Virus record (IMG/VR): IMGVR_UViG_3300044634_000484
Span: 1 to 31,286 of that record
Direction: 5' to 3' (one strand)
Source: a virus
Length of the DNA: 31,286 bases
The notes beneath the pieces were generated by a model. That model ran no database searches and was not told the origin of the DNA. It worked only from the letters and a program-made list of their open reading frames with translations. Of this stretch, positions 1 to 8,000 are shown piece by piece. Positions within the stretch are counted from its first letter, which is position 1; every line of letters begins with the position of its first letter. A program made the translations under genes and the position numbers.

Positions 1-191
1 GAGAGCACGGAGACGTCCACTTGACATTCCCAAATAACGTTGTTATTGGTATCAAGCGTGATGTAACTGTTTACCGCTTCTTCTGGCCAAAGAAGGACTC
101 AATCGAATATACAATGTATACTCGTGTTGGTACCCAAATTGAGCAGGCAGATGCATGGGTAGTCGTAAAAGACGTTAAGGTTGCTTCTTAA
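1..191 (+). CDS. Major capsid protein, C-terminal fragment
   Basis: The reading frame is open from base 3 to a TAA at 189-191 and encodes about 62 residues, ending in ...QADAWVVVKDVKVAS. The start lies outside the window. A C-terminus with a Tyr/Arg/Phe-rich strand followed by 'TRVG..I..ADAWVVVKDV' is typical of HK97-fold major capsid proteins of actinobacterial siphoviruses, and the position directly before the connector genes and a strong terminator fits. All three arginine codons in the fragment are CGT or CGC, never AGA, unlike most other genes here, which agrees with high expression. The identification is from family resemblance and position. Confidence 0.75.
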   Translation, partial: EHGDVHLTFPNNVVIGIKRDVTVYRFFWPKKDSIEYTMYTRVGTQIEQADAWVVVKDVKVAS

Positions 192-212
192 TTTAAGAAA
201 TAACTTGCTGGA

Positions 213-245
213 AAGGCCCCCAATTAATTTTGGGGGCTTTTCATT
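213..245 (+). terminator. Rho-independent terminator after the capsid gene
   Basis: GCCCCCAA at 216-223 pairs with TTGGGGGC at 230-237 around a six-base AT loop. The stem can extend by A-T pairs, and a T-rich run (TTTTCATTTT) follows. It ends the capsid transcript. Confidence 0.9.
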
Positions 246-286
246 TTAATTTTCTAGTGCTATAATTTATATACATACCAAAGGAG
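238..286 (+). promoter_or_regulatory. Extended -10 promoter and RBS for the connector operon
   Basis: TATAAT lies at 261-266, preceded by TG at 258-259, an extended -10. A TTTTCA at 238-243 (4 of 6 matches to TTGACA) sits 17 bases upstream, inside the tail of the terminator. A Shine-Dalgarno AAGGAG at 281-286 serves the ATG at 292. Confidence 0.6.
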
Positions 287-291
287 TATAT

Positions 292-690
292 ATGTCATTT
301 GACACACTTAAGGTCAAGGATCTAAAGACATTAGCAGCAAACTTTGCAGTTGATGTCGATGGACTAAAAAATAAAGCAGATGTAATTGCGGCACTTGCAG
401 AAGAGGGAGTTACTTGGTCAGTTTACCAAGGGACACTCAAGAATATTGAAAGCGCAAAAGAAGATGCAGATGAGATTCTTCCTAGACTGGATCCAAATCA
501 AAAACTTGATGAAGATATGATTCTAGTAAAGATGGACAGACCAAATGCTAGATATGATGCCCTAGGCTTCACATTTACAAGAGATCATCCATTTGTAGCA
601 ATGAAGCCCGATGTGGCGCAAGAAATTTTTGATAAGGAGGAAGGGTTTAGACTAGCTACCCCTAGAGAAGTACAGGAGTACTACAACTAA
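292..690 (+). CDS. Capsid-adjacent protein with N-terminal HeH/SAP-like domain
   Basis: This 132-residue protein starts at an ATG with a good Shine-Dalgarno. Residues 4-42 (LKVKDLKTLAANF...KNKADVIAALAEEG) look like a helix-extended-helix (HeH/LEM or SAP-type) fold, as found in small proteins encoded next to phage capsid genes. The C-terminal half (MILVKMDRPN..YDALGFTFTRDHPF...ATPREVQEYY) is a compact segment that I associate with actinobacteriophage structural operons. The role may be capsid decoration, nucleic-acid contact or connector assembly. It is the first gene of its operon, after a terminator-promoter pair. The exact function is not known from the sequence. Confidence 0.6.
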   Translation: MSFDTLKVKDLKTLAANFAVDVDGLKNKADVIAALAEEGVTWSVYQGTLKNIESAKEDADEILPRLDPNQKLDEDMILVKMDRPNARYDALGFTFTRDHPFVAMKPDVAQEIFDKEEGFRLATPREVQEYYN

Positions 691-699
691 GCCTAACAA

Positions 700-1683
700 A
701 TGGCAGAGATATATGTAAACACAAGCACACCTGCAACAACAAAGATTTATGTAAAGGGTGAGGCTGTAACACTTAGCTCTCCAGTAACTGTCAAAGTTTA
801 TGACATAACTGGCGATCCAGTTATATCTCCACCAATTAATTCAACATCAATACTTACAACTCTTACGGCGGAGCAAAGCGAAGTTGATATAGGGTCATAC
901 AAAGTTTATCTACCTATCTCGTACACAGCAAGATCAAGAAAGTTCAAGTTGGTATGGGAATGGCAATATGAAGGATCTTCTTATTCTAATACAACTATGC
1001 TTGATATTGTAACACCTTATGTAGATATACAGGAGGCTGCACAAGAAATGGGATTGGGATCAGATTCAAATGATCCAAACCATAAGACATATCAAGAGCT
1101 CAAGCTTGCTGAAAGATATGCAAGAAATATAATTGATGGGTACACTGGTCAAAAATTTTTCCTACACGATGATTATTTTTCTTCAGTAGGAAATGATTCT
1201 GACACTATGCCTCTTACTAAAAAGATAAATAGATTGCATACTCTTCACGCAAATGATCAGATCCTTATCGATAATTTAAATGAAGTTAATAACCTAGGCC
1301 TTACTATTGATATCACGACAAGCGGCTTTGGATTAAAGGTAAACATAGCGTCTATTTTAGACAATGATGTTTATATAGCTAACGGAATGGTCCCTCCATC
1401 AATTCACGACTCTTCTCCAGATATATTTAGAAGGTCTAAGAATTATAAAGTCTACGCTAGATTTGGTTGGGAGTATGTTCCAAATGAGGTTCGTGACGCA
1501 GCTGTAGAAATAATGAAGATGTACTTTGCAAAAGATCGTGTTTGGAAAGACAGATATGTTAAAAAGGTTTCCACAACAGATTGGGACTTTGAATATTCTT
1601 CAGAAGCATTTAGTGGAACTGGCTCCTCATATGCAGACAAGCTACTTGCAGACTATGTAATAACACAAATGGTTCTGGTGTAA
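700..1683 (+). CDS. Head-tail connector (adaptor) protein with N-terminal beta-sandwich
   Basis: The 327-residue product has an N-terminal beta-rich domain (about residues 1-105, with strands such as VTVKVYDI and FKLVWEWQYEG) that resembles an Ig-like or carbohydrate-binding sandwich. An alpha-helical part follows from about residue 110 (VDIQEAAQEMGLG...ELKLAERYARNIIDGYTGQKF) with the pattern of head-tail adaptors that bind the portal ring. Near the C-terminus, VRDAAVEIMKMYFAKDR is another helix typical of that family. No clear Shine-Dalgarno precedes the ATG, so coupling to the preceding gene is likely. It ends in a TAATG overlap with the next gene. The adaptor role is inferred from fold-like pattern and gene order. 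Confidence 0.65.
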   Translation: MAEIYVNTSTPATTKIYVKGEAVTLSSPVTVKVYDITGDPVISPPINSTSILTTLTAEQSEVDIGSYKVYLPISYTARSRKFKLVWEWQYEGSSYSNTTMLDIVTPYVDIQEAAQEMGLGSDSNDPNHKTYQELKLAERYARNIIDGYTGQKFFLHDDYFSSVGNDSDTMPLTKKINRLHTLHANDQILIDNLNEVNNLGLTIDITTSGFGLKVNIASILDNDVYIANGMVPPSIHDSSPDIFRRSKNYKVYARFGWEYVPNEVRDAAVEIMKMYFAKDRVWKDRYVKKVSTTDWDFEYSSEAFSGTGSSYADKLLADYVITQMVLV

Positions 1684-2108
1684 TGTTTGATTTAGTAGAC
1701 GGCCTCATGACAATGAAGATGGACGTATATCGACAAACTGAGCAGCAGGATAAAGATACTGGTGCAATGATAAGAGAGTTTTCTTTTATAAAAACAATTG
1801 ATTGCTATGCTAGAGGAGTAATTACCGAAAGCAGAAATAGGTCTAACGATAGTCAGAAGTTTTCAAATAAGTATTCAAATAACCAGTATATTGAGGCTAG
1901 AACATCTGACAGATTAACTGCAAGAGATAAAGTTAAAAACATTAGGGATGTAAATGGAAAGCCTATCTGGTATGAGTTAAACTATCCAAGCGATACAGAT
2001 ACAGTTTTTGATGTTGTTGGAACTACACCAATATCAGATCCATTTGGAAATGTTGTAGGATATAACTCTTCATTGCAAAGAGCGGAGAATCAGCAAATTG
2101 GCGTCTGA
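1683..2108 (+). CDS. Probable head-closure (stopper) protein
   Basis: This 141-residue, mostly beta protein (MDVYRQTEQQDKDTGAMIREFSF...IDCYARGVI) starts one base inside the previous stop (TAATG), so the two are translationally coupled. Its size, beta content and location between an adaptor and a neck protein fit the head-closure or stopper family. There is no catalytic motif. The call rests mainly on synteny. Confidence 0.5.
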   Translation: MFDLVDGLMTMKMDVYRQTEQQDKDTGAMIREFSFIKTIDCYARGVITESRNRSNDSQKFSNKYSNNQYIEARTSDRLTARDKVKNIRDVNGKPIWYELNYPSDTDTVFDVVGTTPISDPFGNVVGYNSSLQRAENQQIGV

Positions 2109-2889
2109 AATTTTAGCGATTAAAGCAGCAAGCGGATTAGTTAATTTAATGACTAATAAGCCAGTAAGTGGTGCAATAAAAGATAGTACAGTTGCACAAA
2201 TATCTGCTGCATTGTTCTATAAAACAAATGTAATGGCTAAACTAGCTGCTAATCCGCAATTCCAATCAGCATTTAGAAGTGTAATATTTGATCAGGTTCA
2301 GATCGACTTTGCAGACTATATAGACGCAAAAGCAAGAACATCTCCAAAATCTTTTCACCATGTTTACGAATGGGGAAGAGTAGGAGATAGCGAGGCAAGA
2401 CTATTTAAATTAAATAAGCTTCCTGCAGATGGACTATCATTAAAAATTAATTACGAACTAACTGACTCAAAGTCTTTTGTACCATCTGAAAACTCTAACA
2501 ATAAACACGTCTTTGTAAAAAAAGCTTCTGTTATGGAAGAGGGAAAGACTGTAGTCATAAGGCCAAGATTTTCTGAAAGGCTGGTATTTGATGTAGACGG
2601 ATACACAATATTTATGCCAAAAGGCGAATCCGTTACTGTTAGAAAACCAGGAGGGGCGGCAACCAAAAACGCCTTCTTTGCACAGTATAGATATTTCTTT
2701 ACTGGACAGCTAGTCAATATGTCTATAAAAAAATCTGGATTCCAGAGATTATTTAATTCATCATTGTCTAGAGCGCTAGGTGTACCAGCACAAGTTAAAT
2801 CAGTTAAATATAGTTTCTCGGCAAATCAATTAGCAAGTGAAGCCGAGGCCGCTACATCAGCAGCTTTTGCGAGGTTAGCACATGGCTAA
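2098..2889 (+). CDS. Neck/minor head-tail joining protein
   Basis: A TTG start at 2098 is preceded by GGAG about 11 bases upstream and overlaps the previous gene by 11 bases. The 263-residue product contains 'DFADYIDAKARTSPKSFHHVYEWGRVG' (residues about 70-100), a signature I associate with neck proteins located between head-closure and tail-terminator genes. The rest is beta-rich, with a basic patch near residue 180 (VTVRKPGG), and an alanine-rich helix lies at the C-terminus. It probably contributes to the head-tail interface. It overlaps the following gene by 8 bases. Confidence 0.55.
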   Translation: MASEILAIKAASGLVNLMTNKPVSGAIKDSTVAQISAALFYKTNVMAKLAANPQFQSAFRSVIFDQVQIDFADYIDAKARTSPKSFHHVYEWGRVGDSEARLFKLNKLPADGLSLKINYELTDSKSFVPSENSNNKHVFVKKASVMEEGKTVVIRPRFSERLVFDVDGYTIFMPKGESVTVRKPGGAATKNAFFAQYRYFFTGQLVNMSIKKSGFQRLFNSSLSRALGVPAQVKSVKYSFSANQLASEAEAATSAAFARLAHG

Positions 2890-3391
2890 TTATAAATTAG
2901 ATGCAATGTTTGAAATAAGAAAGTTCCTGTGGAGCAGACTTACAGCACTTAATATATTCAATCAAGAAGACTACTATTCAGACAATCTAAATGAGACACT
3001 TGTCCCAATTGTTCCAGTCCAGCAACAGCCAGAGATGAATCAGTTCTTGAGCGGAAAGAAGCACATAGTTTACGACAAGATAGGAATGTCTTATGAGAAC
3101 AACTGGATGATATGCTGCGAACAGATTCTATTAACCCTATATTCACCAGATCTCCTTGATATTGTTGAGATAAGAAACTTCCTAACTGATGAGTTTAGAA
3201 GAATGGATGAGTCTGCAAGGGATGTCAATAAATGGGCGGGGTTATCAGATAAATTCAAGTTCCATAGTATCCACATAGCAGACATATCATCTACAGCCCC
3301 ATCAGAAGAAATCCAAGGATTCTATGCTGCAGATGTAATATTAGAGGTCAAATATTCAAGAATAACAAATGGCCAGGGCAGGTTTGCCTAG
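2882..3391 (+). CDS. Tail terminator/tail completion protein
   Basis: The ATG at 2882 lies within the end of the previous gene (8-base overlap). The 169-residue product begins with a helix (LDAMFEIRKFLWSRLTAL), then 'ETLVPIVPVQQQPEMNQFLSGKKHIVYDKIG', and ends with a beta strand 'GFYAADVILEVKYSR'. This resembles tail terminators that cap the tail tube before head joining. The location just before the tail tube gene supports it. It is the last gene before a likely promoter region. Confidence 0.6.
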   Translation: MANYKLDAMFEIRKFLWSRLTALNIFNQEDYYSDNLNETLVPIVPVQQQPEMNQFLSGKKHIVYDKIGMSYENNWMICCEQILLTLYSPDLLDIVEIRNFLTDEFRRMDESARDVNKWAGLSDKFKFHSIHIADISSTAPSEEIQGFYAADVILEVKYSRITNGQGRFA

Positions 3392-3392
3392 T

Positions 3393-3421
3393 TTGCCTTT
3401 TATAATATAGTAGAGTAAAAT
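3393..3421 (+). promoter_or_regulatory. Possible promoter for the tail tube gene
   Basis: TATAAT at 3401-3406 has no clear -35. Alternatively TTGCCT (3393-3398) and TAAAAT (3416-3421) are spaced by 17 bases. A separate promoter makes sense because the tail tube gene has its own terminator, but the choice between the two is uncertain. Confidence 0.4.
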
Positions 3422-3494
3422 TAGAACAGAGGAAAGGGCCTAGCCAGCCAAAATATATATATTAATTTCATATGAAATCAGGAGGCAATACATC

Positions 3495-4274
3495 ATGGCA
3501 CAAAAAGTCGGTAATGAGAAGAATATTCTCGTAGGAGCTTCACCGCTATTCCTGTCTGTAGACGATTCTACAACTCCAGGATACGACAATAGCATGGAAG
3601 CAGGTTTAACAAATGCTGGAACAGCAGCAACAGGAACTGGAGCAGCAAGAGTTGCACCATCCACACTAGTACCAATTTTTGCATCAGGAGTATCTTATAC
3701 AGATACTTTAAATGCAGCAACACCAGATAAAGCAGGTGGAGTACTGGCAGCAGCATATCGTAACGTAGGTTACACAAACAATGGTCTTCAGATCAGCTAT
3801 CAGCCAACATACGACTCAGTAACTGTTGACCAGTTGCTAGATACAGCTAAGCTATTTAAGTCTGCTATGCAGGTTCAAATTTCTACAGAAATGGCAGAAG
3901 GTACTCTAGAGAACGTTCTTGCAGTATTTGGTCAGAAGTCAAGCACATTGACAGAAAAAAAGGGTGGAACACCAGAAGCAGTTCTAACAGGACTAGCAGC
4001 AGAAGATCACCTTGGCTTAGAAGCAGGTGCACTTGGTTCAGCTCCAACAGAGCGTCAACTAATTGCAGTCGGACAAGCCCCAACATCAGAGGCAACTGCA
4101 GCTGAGCGTGTATATTATGCACGTCGTGTTTTGTCTGTTGAGCAGTCACAGTTCTCTTTGGCTCGTACAGCAGCAACAACATTTCCAGTAACATTCCGTC
4201 TTCTACCATCAGGTGAGCAAGATCACATAGGTTCAGAATACGGTAAGATTATTGACCGAGTACTAAAAGTTTAA
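3495..4274 (+). CDS. Major tail tube protein
   Basis: The 259-residue product has a strong Shine-Dalgarno (GGAGG at 3481-3485) nine bases before its ATG. It is Ala/Thr/Gly-rich with a beta-rich middle (GLQISYQPTYDSVTVDQLLDTAKLF...) and 'ARTAATTFPVTFRLLPSG' near the end, as expected of tail tube proteins. It lies directly before the frameshifted tail assembly chaperone, as tube genes do. It forms its own unit, closed by a strong terminator. Seven of nine arginines are CGT and only one is AGA, the reverse of most neighbours, which indicates selection for high expression. Confidence 0.85.
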   Translation: MAQKVGNEKNILVGASPLFLSVDDSTTPGYDNSMEAGLTNAGTAATGTGAARVAPSTLVPIFASGVSYTDTLNAATPDKAGGVLAAAYRNVGYTNNGLQISYQPTYDSVTVDQLLDTAKLFKSAMQVQISTEMAEGTLENVLAVFGQKSSTLTEKKGGTPEAVLTGLAAEDHLGLEAGALGSAPTERQLIAVGQAPTSEATAAERVYYARRVLSVEQSQFSLARTAATTFPVTFRLLPSGEQDHIGSEYGKIIDRVLKV

Positions 4275-4294
4275 TTATATTAATAATTAATATC

Positions 4295-4330
4295 AAAGCC
4301 CCCAAGAAATTGGGGGCTTTGCTGTTGTAC
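4295..4330 (+). terminator. Rho-independent terminator after the tail tube gene
   Basis: AAAGCCCCCAA (4295-4305) and TTGGGGGCTTT (4310-4320) form a perfect 11-base-pair stem with a GAAA loop. The core is nearly identical to the terminator at 213-245. The uridine tract after the stem is short. Confidence 0.9.
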
Positions 4331-4376
4331 CCTTATAATGATTATGCTATAATAATTTAGACGATCCTTAAGGAGG
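4325..4376 (+). promoter_or_regulatory. Extended -10 promoter and RBS for the chaperone-tape measure operon
   Basis: TTGTAC (4325-4330), a 17-base spacer, then TATAAT (4348-4353) with TG at 4345-4346 form an extended -10 promoter. AAGGAGG at about 4370-4376 is the ribosome binding site for the ATG at 4382. Confidence 0.65.
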
Positions 4377-4381
4377 ATACA

Positions 4382-4714
4382 ATGGCAACAACAGTATATG
4401 ACGTAGAAGAGATTGAACTACAAAGCGGAGCTAAAGTAAAGCTCAAGCCATTATCAATCAAGCAACTGCGTAAGTTTATGGAAGTAATTAAGAAAGTACA
4501 AGATGCAGAAGACGAAGCTGCCACACTTGGAATTTTAGTTGAAGCATGTGGAGTAGCAATTGAAACTCAACTTCCTGATCTTGTTAAAGATATAGATAAG
4601 CTTGAAGAAGCATTAGACGTTCCAACAATTAACCGCATCCTTGAAGTTTGCGGAGGAATTAAGATGGACGACCCAAACCTGATAGCGGCAGCAGTACTGG
4701 CTGGTCAGAACTAG
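4382..4714 (+). CDS. Tail assembly chaperone, unshifted form
   Basis: The 110-residue zero-frame product (MATTVYDVEEIELQSG...LKPLSIKQLRKFMEVIKKV...) lies between the tail tube and tape measure genes, where long-tailed phages encode the G-type chaperone. It is acidic and helical, as is typical of the family, which coats the tape measure during tail assembly. Ribosomes that do not shift at 4672-4678 end at the TAG at 4712-4714 after ...AAAVLAGQN. The Shine-Dalgarno is strong, so this is probably the more abundant product. Confidence 0.85.
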   Translation: MATTVYDVEEIELQSGAKVKLKPLSIKQLRKFMEVIKKVQDAEDEAATLGILVEACGVAIETQLPDLVKDIDKLEEALDVPTINRILEVCGGIKMDDPNLIAAAVLAGQN

Positions 4715-5049
4715 ATTTAGCCGCTTTAGAAGGCCAAGTTTTTCTTCTGGGACACTGGAAGAATTACGAAGAGCTAGAAGAAAATTTATCGATGCCAGAG
4801 TTGGTTCAAACCATAACAGCGATAAACCTAAAAGAGCACAACCAAAGAAAGTTTGCAGCATCACTAAAAGGAATACAATTAGATGATGATGTGGAAGAAG
4901 AAAAAAAAGGTTCTACCTTTGAAGATATCCAAAGAAGAGCACTTGGTATAACAGCATCAGCAGATGATGTTGTTGGATTACAAGGGACATTCGCAGCACA
5001 AGCTGGATTTGGAATTGGCGCAGGGTTAGGATATTCTAGGAGTAATTAA
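4382..5049 (+). CDS. Tail assembly chaperone, -1 frameshift product (G-T type)
   Basis: A -1 shift on CCCAAAC (4672-4678) joins codons 1-99 of the chaperone (4382-4678) to the -1 frame (4678-5049), giving 222 residues. The -1 frame is open from 4633. Immediately after the slip it reads PDSGSSTGWSELDLAALEG and then QVFLLGHWKNYEELEENLSMPEL, the typical T-part of actinobacteriophage chaperones, which clearly begins upstream of the first ATG in this frame (4792). That is strong evidence that it is entered by frameshifting and not by a separate start. The stop (TAA 5047-5049) overlaps the tape measure ATG by one base. Confidence 0.85.
4672..4725 (+). promoter_or_regulatory. Programmed -1 frameshift site with downstream stem
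   Basis: The heptamer C CCA AAC (4672-4678) matches X XXY YYZ in the zero frame. Five bases later AGCGGC (4684-4689) can pair perfectly with GCCGCT (4720-4725), which spans the zero-frame stop. This makes a plausible stimulatory stem with a 30-base loop. Confidence 0.8.
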
Positions 5050-8000
5050 TGGCTGACGAACAAATTGTAACCAGTATAGTCGCCAAAGCCGACTTGTCTA
5101 GCCTTGTGTCTGAAGTACACAGGGCTAGTGCTAGTCTCCAGCAACTACAAAGAGAACTCCTTGCATCAAACAAAGCAATATCTTCTTCAACAAAGTTAGC
5201 AAACAATTTATTTAGAGATACATTAACTGGAAGCGGGCAGTTCTCTAGCCACTTTGTAAACCTTAATTCTGATGTAGATAAATTTGGTAAAAACTTAGAT
5301 GCTGGTAGACTAAAGCTTAAGAACTATTTCCAAACATTTAGAGAGCACTCTACAACTCAAAAGGGTATGATCAGGGAGCTTGCCAAAGAACAGGTAATGC
5401 TTCAAAATTCAGTACTGCAACCTCTGGGCAGAAATGCTCAAGGTTTAATGCAATACAATGTAATGATTCCTAGAGGCTTAGATGCAATAGCAAATAGCGG
5501 AAAATTAGCTCGCATGGAAATGCAGATTATGAATCGTGCATTATCTGAAGGAGCAGGGTCTTTAATTAACTGGGGTAAAAATACTCAGTGGGCAGGTAGA
5601 CAGCTTACAGTAGGACTCACAGTTCCCCTCACTATGTTTGGGGCGGCAGCTGGAAAAGCATTTAGAGAAGCAGACGCAGAGCTTGTAAGATTAACAAAAG
5701 TTTATGGCGGTCTTGCAGCTACATCCGCTTCAGATTTAAGAGCAATTAGAGAAGAAGTTGTTGAAACAGCAAAAGTTTTATCCAAGACAATGGGTGCATC
5801 TTTTAAAGAAACTATTGCGCTAGGTGCTGATATCGCGGCAACAGGACAAACTGGTGACGAGCTTCTTGGATCAATTGCAGAAACAACAAGACTAGCAATA
5901 CTCGGTGAAGTTGATAGACAAGATGCAATGAAAGCAACTCTATCAATTCAAACAGCTTTTAAGCAAAATACAGAACAGCTAACAGAATCAATTAACTTTC
6001 TTAACGCAGTTGAAAACCAGACGTCAACAACTCTTAACGATCTAGTAGAAGCTATTCCAAAAGCTGGTCCAGTAATTCAGCAATTAGGTGGTGACGTTAA
6101 AGATTTAGCTCTTTATCTAACCGCAATGAGAGAAGGTGGAATCAGCGCATCAGAAGGTGCTAACGCTTTAAAGTCTGGTCTAGCCTCTCTTATTAATCCA
6201 ACAAAGCAAACCGTTGGCATGATGTCAGAATTTGGCATAGATGTAATGGGTATGGTTTCTAAAAACACAGGAGACACAACTGGGCTTCTTATGGATTTAC
6301 AAAAAGCATTAGACTCACTTGATCCACTAAGTAAAGCAAGAGCGATGGAGCAGATGTTTGGTAAGTTCCAGTTTGCAAGAATGAGCGCATTGCTTAATAA
6401 CTTAGGCAAGCAAGGTAGCCAGACGCTTCAGGTTTTAGATCTAATGAAAGCAAGTACTGCAGACCTAGCAGATGTTGCTAGCCGAGAATTAAAAATGGTT
6501 ACAGAGTCCGCATCTGGTAAATACAAGAGAGCTATAGAAGGCCTTAAGGCAGAGCTTGCAGATGTCGGAGAAGAGTTTCTTGGAGTTGCTACCAAGCTTA
6601 TAAGCGCAGCCACAAAGATTTTGGATTTCTTTACTAAGTTGCCTGACCCAATTAAAAAGGGATTAACATTTTTAGCTGGATTTACAGCACTGGTTGGTCC
6701 TCTTATTATGTTAACTGGTGTGCTCGCAAACTTCTTTGGATATATAACTAAGGGAGTTGTTCAACTAAGAGCATTCTTTATGAAGGCCAATGGCTGGAAG
6801 ATGCTTACTCCAGAAATTATTGCTGCTGAAAAAGCAGCACTTATGGTTGAAAATGCATTTTATTCAGATGCAGCAGCAGCTCAAGTTCTTCACAATGCGT
6901 TACAAAAGCTTGTTTTAGATTATCAAAGTCTACAAGCGGCATCAATGAAAAATGCAGTTCCAGTAAATGGAGGAGTTAGCACTGTTGCTGGTAACCCAGT
7001 GATGGTTGGCGGAAGAAGAGTTGTAGACCCTAACGATCCATATGTTGGAGATCCTAACACTAGAGCAATGTCTCATATTAGACCAAGAGATTTAAATAAT
7101 CCTGCAACTATATTTGGCGGAGTCCCAGGAGCTATCCCAGTTAATAGAGGTATATCAAGAACTCCTCAAATTTATATGCATGATAGACTTCCAAATGTTG
7201 AAGGCCTAACAAGCGTTAAGGGAATATCTACAGGAATTGTTGCGCCAGAGGCTGCCAAGTTCCATGCGCTAATGGCAACACTTGGAATGCAAACAGAACA
7301 AGAAGTTGCAGTGCTTAAGAAAACAATTGCAATGGGTGGAACTGTAAGCAGAGAACTTTTGGATACATTTGATGACATCCTTCCAATAACTCAAAGATTT
7401 GCAGATAGCGCAGCAACTCAATCTGCATTAATTGTTCAGCAAATGAGAAATGCAGAAATAACAGTTGATCAGGCTAAGGCAAGAATACTTGCACTTAATG
7501 CACAGATAGAAGCAGACATGGGTTCTGCAGTAACAGCATATGCTGCTGGTCGAGGAAGAAGAATTGATTTAACAAGAGCCCCAATGATGGATCAACCAGT
7601 TGTTGATGCTAATGGACAATTTACACTTAGAGATTTATACAAGAAAAAAACAAACGCTTCTGTTATGGAAGAGTTTGGAAGAGTTCGTGGCGTAAGAACA
7701 TTTGGAGCACCATATAGTATTCAAACAACAAGAATGCCTAAGTTTAATACTGGTGGAGACATTGAATCGTTTGGACCAAACAAGACTATGGTTTCTGGAC
7801 CTTCTTCAATTAATTACGACGACAGACTTGGAAGCGTTCCTCTGGGTGGATATGTTTTGAACCAGCAAGCTGCAATGGATCCAGCAAATGCCGCATTAGT
7901 TGCAATGGCTCCAAGCACATATTTAAATGACGGTGGAAATATTACAGCAGCTCTTACTCCACGGGAAGTAGTTTTTGGTCCTCAAATTCAAAGAATGCCT

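Noticed and set aside
3376-3400. A terminator at the end of the tail terminator gene (GGCA...TGCC).
   Set aside because: The stem is only four base pairs with a bulge, so it is too weak to call.
4792-5049. An independent 85-residue gene starting at ATG 4792.
   Set aside because: The family signature of this frame begins well upstream at about 4700, so it is the frameshift extension of the chaperone, not a separate gene.
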